Assembly (NCBI GenBank): GCA_001803315.1
Contig: MHBQ01000184.1
Coordinates: 35,648 to 77,751 of the forward strand
Length of the DNA stretch: 42,104 nt
Source: Lentisphaerae bacterium RIFOXYC12_FULL_60_16
GTDB lineage: Bacteria > Verrucomicrobiota > Kiritimatiellia > UBA8416 > YA12-FULL-60-10
Direction: 5' to 3'
The position numbers were made by a program, and so were the translations under genes. Below, in pieces: positions 34,032 through 40,901 of the stretch (positions are counted from its first letter, which is position 1; each line of letters starts with the position of its first letter). Below the pieces are notes generated by a model that saw nothing but the letters and a program-made list of their open reading frames with translations, did no database searches and was not told the DNA's origin.

Positions 34032-35063
34032 TTATTTTGAGGTTTTGCCCTTGCGGCCCGCGGACCGGGTTGCGGGACGGATATCGGGCAGGGCCCCCTG
34101 GGCGATTTCCTGCCGGACCCGTTCCATGTCCGCCTCGACCATCATGTGGACCAGTTGCTCGAAGGTTACGGAGGGTTTCCATTTGAGCACCCGTCGCGCC
34201 TTGGAGCTGTCGCCGAGCAATTGATCGACTTCGGCCGGCCGGATCAGCTTGGGATCCACCACCACGTAATCCTTCCAGTCCAGGTCGACGCGCTCAAAGG
34301 CCACCCGGAGCAGTTCGCGCACGGAATGGGCCTTGCCGGTCGCAATGACGAAATCGTCGGGTGTCTTCTGCTGGAGCATCCGCCACATGGCCTGCACGTA
34401 GTCGCCGGCGAAACCCCAGTCCCGCTGGGAGTCGATGTTGCCCATGCTGATGGACCGGGCAAGCCCGAGCTTGATGCGCGCCACGCCGTCGGTGACCTTG
34501 CGGGTTACAAATTCCCTGCCGCGGCGCGGGCTTTCGTGATTGAACAGGATGCCGGAAACGGCGAACAAGTTATAGCTCTCCCGGTAATTGACCGTGATGT
34601 AGTGGCCATACACCTTGGAAACGCCATAGGGGCTGCGCGGGTAGAAGGGGGTAAGTTCGGTTTGCGGAACCTCCCGCACCTTGCCGAACATTTCGCTGCT
34701 GGATGCCTGGTAAAAACGCGACTTGGGGCAGACCCGGCGCACGGCTTCCAGCATGCGGACGACGCCGATGCCGGTGAACTCGCCGGTCAGGATCGGCTGG
34801 CTCCAGGAAGTCGGTACGAACGACATGGCTGCCAGGTTGTAGATTTCATCCGGGCGGACCTGCTCCAGCATTCCCATCAGGGACAACTCGTCCAGCAGGT
34901 CGGCCTGGACCAGGGTAATGCGGTTCTTGATGTGGGCGATCCGGTCGAAGTTCTCCGTGCTGGCGCGGCGCACCATCCCGTAGACCTGGTATCCCTGGTC
35001 GAGCAGGAAATCCGCGAGGTAGGAACCGTCCTGGCCGGTGATGCCGGTGATCAATGCTTTCAT
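34032..35063 (-). CDS. gmd: GDP-mannose 4,6-dehydratase
   Basis: Gmd converts GDP-D-mannose into GDP-4-keto-6-deoxy-D-mannose with bound NADP. The 343-residue protein has [17 protein letters not shown], the catalytic region [19 protein letters not shown] (Y-x-x-x-K), [16 protein letters not shown] and [20 protein letters not shown], all strongly diagnostic. A basic tail (RKGKTSK) follows. AAGGAG lies eight bases before the ATG, inside the end of the upstream TIM-barrel gene, whose stop overlaps this start (ATGA). It makes the substrate for the neighbouring reductase. Confidence 0.96.
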   Translation of the reverse strand: MKALITGITGQDGSYLADFLLDQGYQVYGMVRRASTENFDRIAHIKNRITLVQADLLDELSLMGMLEQVRPDEIYNLAAMSFVPTSWSQPILTGEFTGIGVVRMLEAVRRVCPKSRFYQASSSEMFGKVREVPQTELTPFYPRSPYGVSKVYGHYITVNYRESYNLFAVSGILFNHESPRRGREFVTRKVTDGVARIKLGLARSISMGNIDSQRDWGFAGDYVQAMWRMLQQKTPDDFVIATGKAHSVRELLRVAFERVDLDWKDYVVVDPKLIRPAEVDQLLGDSSKARRVLKWKPSVTFEQLVHMMVEADMERVRQEIAQGALPDIRPATRSAGRKGKTSK

Positions 35064-36007
35064 GGTGTGTCTCCTTGTATCGTTGGGTTGGTTTGCCAGA
35101 GTTTACTTATAAAATGGAAGGCGTTCCGGACCCGTTCAGCCGGTGTGTCGGGTATCGGTTCGAATACCAGCGGGATGGCGGGGGGAATGTAATCGCGGAA
35201 CCAGGTGAAGTCCATGGTTCCGTAAGGCGGCATCAGGTGATCGTCGGCAGGCGGCATGACGTCATGCAGGTGCATGCCGGCCAGGAGCGGGTTGAGTTTC
35301 CGGAACCAGTGCTGGTGTCCGATCAGTCCGAGATTTTCCCGTACCTGGCCGTGACCGGTATCATGCCAGTATCCCAGTTGCTGGCGTCCAAAGCGCTCGC
35401 ACAGGATTTCCATTTCCGTTTCGGTTGGAATGGCTTCCCAGGAGGGGAGATTTTCGAACGCCAGTCGGACTTGGGCCGACTCAAAGGAGGGGAGCAGTTC
35501 CTCGATGGAACGACTGAGCGCGTCGAGATGCGGCCCCACGCGTTTTTCGCGCTGGAGCAGCAATTTCATGCGGGTCTTCTCATAACGTGGATGGTTGCGC
35601 ATTCCGCGCGCATACAGGTCCACCAGCTCGGCGGTCAGATTCGGCATGTCGACGCGGCCTGCATGGACCACCATCACGCAGGCTTTCACACTATGTGCAA
35701 ACTCGACGGTGCGGATGGTGTAGGTGACGGCGCTGCGCCGTTCCCGGGAACTCCGGCTGGCCAGGGAAAAGAGTTCAGGGTGCCCATTGGGAATGCCGAC
35801 AGGAACCGGGCAGTAATTGTGAACACTTCCCACATTGATGTGGCCGGCGCGCACGGCATCCAGAATGCCGGGCACCAGTTCCATCCGCAGGTCGTACCCC
35901 AACTCAACGGCGGTAAATCCCAAACTCGCAATTTCGGCAACCAGGGCGGCGCCGTCATGGTGACGGAACGCATTCCATCGTGTCGAGAGTGCGAATTGAA
36001 GGGTCAT
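35060..36007 (-). CDS. Xylose-isomerase-like TIM-barrel protein (sugar phosphate isomerase/epimerase family)
   Basis: The 315-residue protein has the AP-endonuclease-2/xylose-isomerase-like barrel pattern: [63 protein letters not shown] and LVFEPIP. Metal-binding Glu, Asp and His residues are present at the strand ends (ENLP, HDTGH, HLHD, EPIP). The family includes sugar epimerases, isomerases and other metal enzymes. The substrate is not predictable. It is coupled by ATGA to gmd, so a sugar-related role is likely (inference). GGAG precedes the ATG by about 11 bases. Confidence 0.83.
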   Translation of the reverse strand: MTLQFALSTRWNAFRHHDGAALVAEIASLGFTAVELGYDLRMELVPGILDAVRAGHINVGSVHNYCPVPVGIPNGHPELFSLASRSSRERRSAVTYTIRTVEFAHSVKACVMVVHAGRVDMPNLTAELVDLYARGMRNHPRYEKTRMKLLLQREKRVGPHLDALSRSIEELLPSFESAQVRLAFENLPSWEAIPTETEMEILCERFGRQQLGYWHDTGHGQVRENLGLIGHQHWFRKLNPLLAGMHLHDVMPPADDHLMPPYGTMDFTWFRDYIPPAIPLVFEPIPDTPAERVRNAFHFISKLWQTNPTIQGDTP

Positions 36008-36121
36008 CCGGCCACAATCTCCAAAAAACTAACGCCACATAAAGCCACGGCTTACCCGGAAGCAAACAGCTCGGGGTGACGGGTGCCGGATGAGGGGGCG
36101 AAAGGGATTCCGGATGATCAA

Positions 36122-36301
36122 TTAAAGACTACGAGCCCGTGCCCGTGCCCGGGCGGCTTTTTTCCGCCGCTTTTCGCTGGGCTTCTCGAAGTAGCGGTTC
36201 GCCCGAACCTGCTTCATCATGCCTTCTTTATCCAGAATCTTTTTCAGGCGCTTGAGCGCCTTTTCCACTGTTTCGCCCTTCTTAACCTTGACTTGAATCA
36301 C
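36122..36301 (-). CDS. rpsU: 30S ribosomal protein bS21
   Basis: This short gene encodes 59 residues that start at GTG 36301-36299 and stop at TAA 36124-36122. The product begins MIQVKVKKGETVEKALKRL, continues KKILDKEGMMKQVRANRYFE and KPSEKRRKKAARARARARSL, which is the bS21 pattern (ExVEkALkRlKk, RxnxYyEKPSxkRrrK). bS21 sits near the anti-Shine-Dalgarno end of 16S rRNA in the small subunit. A GGGTGA lies about six bases before the GTG. It has its own candidate promoter and a leader of about 85 bases with a small hairpin. The TIM-barrel gene follows after 114 bases and could be partly co-transcribed. Confidence 0.93.
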   Translation of the reverse strand: MIQVKVKKGETVEKALKRLKKILDKEGMMKQVRANRYFEKPSEKRRKKAARARARARSL

Positions 36302-36331
36302 TGTCGATCACCCGTATTTTATTGTGTGTAC

Positions 36332-36345
36332 ACCCGCATTCGGGT
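36332..36345 (-). promoter_or_regulatory. Small hairpin in the rpsU leader
   Basis: ACCCG and CGGGT form a five-base-pair stem with a four-base loop, about 30 bases upstream of the rpsU GTG and downstream of the candidate promoter. A palindromic GTGTACAC (36326-36333) abuts it. No U-run follows, so it is not an intrinsic terminator. A role in leader structure or bS21 control is only a possibility. Confidence 0.25.
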
Positions 36346-36393
36346 CCGGCAGCACCACGCGCCGGTATCACCACGGATGCACGATACCCGCAC

Positions 36394-36422
36394 AAGCTAG
36401 CGGGATTAAAGGGGGGTGTCAA
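36394..36422 (-). promoter_or_regulatory. Candidate sigma-70-type promoter for rpsU
   Basis: On the minus strand TTGACA (36422-36417) and TAGCTT (36399-36394) are separated by 17 bases. The -35 is perfect and the -10 is 3/6. The expected start near 36387 gives a leader of about 85 bases. Confidence 0.45.
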
Positions 36423-36513
36423 TGCCGGAACCGGCGGCACAGCGGGAATCAGTATTGCCTTCCAATAGGGGGTTTGGCATGGTGCGATGAGTTGCTCAAC
36501 AAGGAGGAACATC

Positions 36514-37014
36514 ATGGGTACCAAGGGTCGTGAGATTGTCGGCATGGATGTCAACAAGCTGGTGAAACTGCTCAATTGTGCATTTGCCGATGAATGGCTG
36601 GCCTATTACCAGTACTGGTTGGGAGCCAAGGTGGCCAAGGGCCCCATGAAGGATGCCGTGATGGCGGAATTGGTCCAGCATGCAGCGGATGAACTACGCC
36701 ATGCGGACATGGTGTGCCTGCGGATCATCCAGTTGGGCGGAACCCCGTTGCTCAGCCCGGATGCGTGGCTCAAGAACACCAATTGCGGCTATGACGCCCC
36801 GGCAGATCCTTATGTCGGCATCCTGCTGGACCAGAATATCAAGGGCGAACAGTGCGCCATCACCACCTACAAGAAACTGCTGGGCATCACCCAGTCCACG
36901 GATCCCGTGACCTACAACATGGTGTTGCAGATCATCTCGGACGAAGTGGAACACGAGGAGGACCTCCAATCGTTGAAGGAAGACCTCGATCTGCTGATTG
37001 CCAAGCGGAAATAG
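36514..37014 (+). CDS. Ferritin-like diiron protein
   Basis: The 166-residue protein is a four-helix bundle with a complete pair of ferritin-like metal half-sites: E27 in FADEWLAYY, E60 and H63 in DELRH, E112 in KGEQC, and E144 with H147 in DEVEH. It looks like the bacterioferritin/Dps-like superfamily and is probably involved in iron or oxidative stress handling. Whether it forms an iron-storage cage or acts as a diiron oxidase is unknown. ATG 36514 has AAGGAGG seven bases upstream, a strong site that excludes the longer frame from 36487. A TIM-barrel gene of unknown function follows after 47 bases. Confidence 0.88.
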   Translation: MGTKGREIVGMDVNKLVKLLNCAFADEWLAYYQYWLGAKVAKGPMKDAVMAELVQHAADELRHADMVCLRIIQLGGTPLLSPDAWLKNTNCGYDAPADPYVGILLDQNIKGEQCAITTYKKLLGITQSTDPVTYNMVLQIISDEVEHEEDLQSLKEDLDLLIAKRK

Positions 37015-37061
37015 TCGGAGCGCATCGGCGAGTGCCGGGTTAAGCCTTTGACCGGAGGGGA

Positions 37062-37901
37062 ATGATGTCGAATTTTCCTATGACCGTGGTGGGGGGCGTT
37101 TCCATTTCACGCATGATTGCCGGGACCAACTGGATGCTGGGATATTCCCATACCAGCCAGGCAAAGGACCGCTTCATCAAGGATTACCAGACGCGTGACC
37201 GGATTGCAGCCATCCTTCAAGTGTTCCTGAACCATGGTGTCAATGCGGTGATGGGCATGCCGGTCCCGTTGCTGCATGAGGCGATCCGGATGGCGCAGGA
37301 CAAGACAGGTTTGGAAATGCGCCTGATCGCAACCCCGCACTTCAATATCCTGCCGGGCGGGCCGGCGGAATCCGAGCCGGAACGGGTGTTCGACGAGTGT
37401 CGGCGGCTTGGCGCCACGTTCTGTTTCCCGCACCAGTGTGTGACGGACAAGATCATTGACCTGATGACCGGCCAGTTCCGCGGATTGGATCGTTACACCA
37501 AGATGATCCGGGAACGCGGCATGGTGCCCGGGCTCTCTTCCCACATGCCGGAAACCCCGGTGGTGGCCGACAAGAGCGGCGCGGATGTGGAAACCTACAT
37601 TCAGATCTACAACGCCGCCGGGTTTCTCATGCACGTGGAAGTGGACTGGGTGATGCGCATCATCAAGGAAGCTAAGAAACCGGTCATGACCATCAAACCC
37701 ATGGCGGCGGGCCGCCTGTTGCCGCCGGTGGGGCTGGCTTTCGTGTGGAACACCATCCGTGACCAGGACATGGTCACCGTGGGGACATCCACCCCGGACG
37801 AGGCGAAGGAGTGCGTTGAGTTGTCGCTGGATTTCCTGAATCGGCGTCTGCCGGACAACCCCTTGCAAAAGACCCGCAGCAAACAGACACTGGCCCGGTA
37901 G
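37062..37901 (+). CDS. TIM-barrel protein, aldo/keto-reductase-like, function unknown
   Basis: The 279-residue cytoplasmic protein (278 if it starts at the next ATG, 37065) has alternating strand-helix units typical of a TIM barrel. The segments MRLIATPHFNILPG, PVMTIKPMAAGRLLPPVGLA and FVWNTIRDQDMVTVGTSTPD recall the C-terminal half of aldo/keto reductases (cofactor strand and the serine/threonine-glycine loop). The classical N-terminal catalytic D-Y-K-H set is not evident, so it may be a derived family with another activity. It follows the ferritin-like gene closely, and GGAGGGG lies just before the start. I cannot name its substrate. Confidence 0.7.
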   Translation: MMSNFPMTVVGGVSISRMIAGTNWMLGYSHTSQAKDRFIKDYQTRDRIAAILQVFLNHGVNAVMGMPVPLLHEAIRMAQDKTGLEMRLIATPHFNILPGGPAESEPERVFDECRRLGATFCFPHQCVTDKIIDLMTGQFRGLDRYTKMIRERGMVPGLSSHMPETPVVADKSGADVETYIQIYNAAGFLMHVEVDWVMRIIKEAKKPVMTIKPMAAGRLLPPVGLAFVWNTIRDQDMVTVGTSTPDEAKECVELSLDFLNRRLPDNPLQKTRSKQTLAR

Positions 37902-37925
37902 CCGGGATCGGGGACATGCGGGCGC

Positions 37926-39893
37926 TTACCGCTCCGGTTTTATCTCGCAGGTTCCGGCATCAAGGTCCAGTGACAGGGCATGATGATCATCCGATACCGT
38001 CATCCTGCAATCATCGGCGGTGACGCGGACCCCTCCGGTGGGGGTCATCAGGCGCCAGCCGGAAGGATCCTTTCGCCACGGTGCAGGTTCAATTCCCCGC
38101 CCGGACACGCTGAACAATGATACCAGGCGAACGGTCTGCGTGTTTAAGGTGACGTCAAGATAGGGTTCGTTCACCTGGATCAGCGGATTCCCCAACCGGT
38201 CGAGGTTGAAGGGTGGCCGGAGTTCATGGTGGCGCATCCGGAGACGGATCCGGGTCTGGTTCAGGGAACGGCAATAACCCTCCAGGTGAACCCCATCCTG
38301 TTCAAGGATGAAACGTCCGGACCGGTCCAATTTCACCGGACCCGCCGGATGCCATCGGATGGAGGTTTCCTCGTCGGTTTTCAGATCACAGGCATCGAGA
38401 ACCGCAATGATTCCCGGGAGCAGGTGAATGACTCCACGGCGGACCCGCCGGATGCCGCCGTATAAAGCGGTGGTGTCGACCATCCAGACGGCGCCGGCGT
38501 CGTCCTTGAACTGCATGTCGAGAATGCGGGCTGCATAATGCTGGCCCGAGCGCATTTCACGCCCCCCGAACATGGGGACATTATGCCCGATGCAGGAGGC
38601 GTGATAATACGCATACCGTTCCGGGCCGAAGAAGTCGGGGGGATAGACTGGCAGGGGGGGGCCCGGTTCGGTGATCAGGGTTTTACCGAATCCATCGATG
38701 CACAAGGTGCCGGCATCATGATGTCCGTGCATTTCCGAACCATGCCCGCCCTTGCCGACTACGACACAGGCCGTTGAAAGCGGATTCCAATCGGTACGAC
38801 TTGACCAGCAGGCCCCGTGCGCATGAAAACCCCGACCCCCGGGCATCTGGCCTTCGGGCGTGCCGGATGGAACTGTGGGGTCGTAGTTGAGCAGTTCCTC
38901 GCATAAATCGGAACGATCGCCCTGGTCACGGTATTGTTCGTAAAACCACTGGTAACGGGGTTCCCGGGTGGCCGCGGCCATGGTTGCGAACATGGCCGCA
39001 TAGGGTTCCCGGTTGTGATGGGTATCACCAAATGGAACTTGTCGGCCGGGTGGAATCATGAAGTGGATGTACCAGTCACAGAAGGCCCGGAAGAGTTTGG
39101 AAGCCAGCAGGTTCTCGCCGCCGCCCTGCCAGTAACGGTGAACGTTGAAGAATTCGATGGGAAAACGCATGGCGCTGGAATAGCCGATGCATTCGTTGAA
39201 TTCGCCCTCCGGTCCGAGGGTGTCCAGATATTGCAGCATGCGAGGGACGGCTTCTTCAACCAGTCGCTGGCTGTCGGGATGGTCCTTGCCCAGTGCCATG
39301 CCGGCCATGCCGGCACCGCCCACGATGCAGGTCATCCAGTTGTTGGGTTCTTTGGAAAATGCCCACCATGCCTTTTGGTCGAGCGCTTGGAGGTATGGCT
39401 GGATGGCGCGGTGGTCCAGGTTCTCGACGAACCATTTCCGCTGGGTCTCGCTCAAGGCCGTATACATCCAGTCATAAGCGAGTCCGAGCGCGCGCATGAA
39501 CTGACCGGTTCTCAAGTCGGTGGGGCGAGGATGGGACCGGTCGCACCAGTCCGGCCACTGGTGGTCATCGAACAGGCACTCCAATTGGACCAGGGCATCA
39601 TCCTTGAACCGTTGTTCGCCGGTCAACAGGGTGATTAGGGCCGCCTGTTGGATACGGGTGCCGGCGGCATGAACAATGTGAAAGTCGGCATTGCCGGCGT
39701 TCGCCTGTCCGGAGGTACGTTCGGGCAGGGGCGTGCGTGGTGTGTAAGGGGGTTGTACGCGAGCATCACCGGCAGCTTTAAGCATACAATCCCAGAGGGT
39801 TTTTGTATGCCCTCCCTGTATGGACGCGAGGACATCATTTCGTGATCGAAGCCCGGTGATCGGCTGTGCGGTCATCAATAATCGTGGATGCAT
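37926..39893 (-). CDS. Heparinase II/III-like polysaccharide lyase family protein
   Basis: The 655-residue protein has an N-terminal alpha-toroid region (about 70-320) with the KEPNNWMTCI motif (N184, N185, W186) and GEFNECIGYSSAMRFP with the candidate catalytic Y238. A C-terminal beta-sandwich heparinase-II/III domain starts near 375, with GSEMHGHHDAGTLCIDGFGK (389-395 histidines) and TEPGPPLPV. Such enzymes cleave uronic-acid polysaccharides (heparin-like, alginate-like, ulvan-like). No signal peptide is visible at ATG 39893, which is unusual for this family, so it may act on imported oligosaccharides. It lies downstream of an AraC regulator in the same direction, 98 bases away. Confidence 0.85.
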   Translation of the reverse strand: MHPRLLMTAQPITGLRSRNDVLASIQGGHTKTLWDCMLKAAGDARVQPPYTPRTPLPERTSGQANAGNADFHIVHAAGTRIQQAALITLLTGEQRFKDDALVQLECLFDDHQWPDWCDRSHPRPTDLRTGQFMRALGLAYDWMYTALSETQRKWFVENLDHRAIQPYLQALDQKAWWAFSKEPNNWMTCIVGGAGMAGMALGKDHPDSQRLVEEAVPRMLQYLDTLGPEGEFNECIGYSSAMRFPIEFFNVHRYWQGGGENLLASKLFRAFCDWYIHFMIPPGRQVPFGDTHHNREPYAAMFATMAAATREPRYQWFYEQYRDQGDRSDLCEELLNYDPTVPSGTPEGQMPGGRGFHAHGACWSSRTDWNPLSTACVVVGKGGHGSEMHGHHDAGTLCIDGFGKTLITEPGPPLPVYPPDFFGPERYAYYHASCIGHNVPMFGGREMRSGQHYAARILDMQFKDDAGAVWMVDTTALYGGIRRVRRGVIHLLPGIIAVLDACDLKTDEETSIRWHPAGPVKLDRSGRFILEQDGVHLEGYCRSLNQTRIRLRMRHHELRPPFNLDRLGNPLIQVNEPYLDVTLNTQTVRLVSLFSVSGRGIEPAPWRKDPSGWRLMTPTGGVRVTADDCRMTVSDDHHALSLDLDAGTCEIKPER

Positions 39894-39991
39894 GGTTGGA
39901 TTCCTGTGCCCGGGTAATTCCTGTTTTTCCGCAAGATATCAGGAACCGCAGGCAGGTCAATAATCGGCAAAGCCGTTTCGATTCCCCCGGT

Positions 39992-40795
39992 TCAGCCTTC
40001 GATCTGGCCGTGTTCACGCAACCGGATGTTTTCCTCACGGCTTCTGCCGGCTCCTTTTCGAATACCCGTCGGCGTGGTATTCATCACCCGGCGGAACAGG
40101 TGTGTCAGCGCGGCGGTATCCGAGAAGCCGACCTTGCGGGCGATTTGTTTGACGGGCATATCGGTGGTTTGGAGGAAAGACCGGGCCTGGAACAGTCGAA
40201 GCTTCTGCAATTCGGCCATTGGCGCAATATGTGCCTCGGTACGGAAACGGCGGCAGAAATAGCTTCGGCTCATCCTGAAATGCCGGGCCAGTGAAGCGGT
40301 CGTGACCGGTTCCGCCATGTGTGCAACCAGGTAACGCTGGACCGCATCGACAAACGGGTCAACCGACGCCCATTTGATGTGCAGCAACTCCGCGATGATC
40401 GCGCCCAATATACCATGCTTGTAGGCATCATCCGCCTCGGTCGCCCACCACCACTGCTCGTTCAGCCACTGGCAGAGCGTGCGCACCCGTCCTTCCCGGT
40501 CCCGCATCGGCCGCCTGACAAATGAAAAATCCTCATCGCTGTGGAACTGGATGACATAAAACGCCGGGGGATCCCCGGGATCATTGGATTCCCGGTATTT
40601 TTCGCCTGCCCGGTACAGGACAATGTCGCCGGCGCCGGCCTCGAATGATTTTCCACCGGCCCTCCCGTAATATTTCCCTTCCGTGAACACCACCAGCGTG
40701 TGGTGTTCATGCTGGTGCGTCTCCTCCACACGCTCCGATCCGCAGCGGAAGAAAAAGCACCAATAGAATTTACGAACCAACGCCTGGGTATTCAT
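39992..40795 (-). CDS. AraC family transcriptional regulator
   Basis: The 267-residue protein has an N-terminal cupin-like sensing domain (HQHEHHTLVVFTEGKYYGRA to AGDIVLYRAGEKYR) and a C-terminal AraC double helix-turn-helix (about 170-265): VTTASLARHFRMSRSYFCRR, and MPVKQIARKVGFSDTAALTHLFRRVMNTTPTGIRK. It probably senses a sugar and activates nearby carbohydrate genes. ATG 40795 is preferred over GTG 40843 because the extension reads through the divergent promoter area, though neither has a good ribosome binding site. It is divergent from the beta-helix gene and upstream of the heparinase-like gene. Confidence 0.88.
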   Translation of the reverse strand: MNTQALVRKFYWCFFFRCGSERVEETHQHEHHTLVVFTEGKYYGRAGGKSFEAGAGDIVLYRAGEKYRESNDPGDPPAFYVIQFHSDEDFSFVRRPMRDREGRVRTLCQWLNEQWWWATEADDAYKHGILGAIIAELLHIKWASVDPFVDAVQRYLVAHMAEPVTTASLARHFRMSRSYFCRRFRTEAHIAPMAELQKLRLFQARSFLQTTDMPVKQIARKVGFSDTAALTHLFRRVMNTTPTGIRKGAGRSREENIRLREHGQIEG

Positions 40796-40832
40796 GAACA
40801 ATAAAATAGCACAGTAAGACAACGTTCGGCGA

Positions 40833-40861
40833 TTGAAAAACACCCCCTTACGATGTAAAAA
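40833..40861 (+). promoter_or_regulatory. Candidate sigma-70-type promoter for the beta-helix gene
   Basis: TTGAAA (40833-40838) and TAAAAA (40856-40861) are separated by 17 bases, giving a leader of about 35 bases before ATG 40902. The region also overlaps the start area of the divergent AraC gene, so regulator binding could affect both. Confidence 0.45.
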
Positions 40862-40901
40862 TACTGTCTATTAGAGGGATGCAATTGCCTTCTGGATCAT
40901 T

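Noticed and set aside
36477-36505. Sigma-54-like element (TGG...TTGC) upstream of the ferritin-like gene
   Set aside because: The spacing between the GG and GC elements is one base off the strict sigma-54 requirement.
36282-36575. Minus-strand frame of 97 codons upstream of rpsU
   Set aside because: It runs through the ferritin gene start, the rpsU promoter and leader in another frame, and has no protein-like features.
37895-37930. Possible bidirectional terminator between the convergent TIM-barrel and heparinase-like genes
   Set aside because: GGTAGC and GCTTACC pair imperfectly with a large loop and no T-run.
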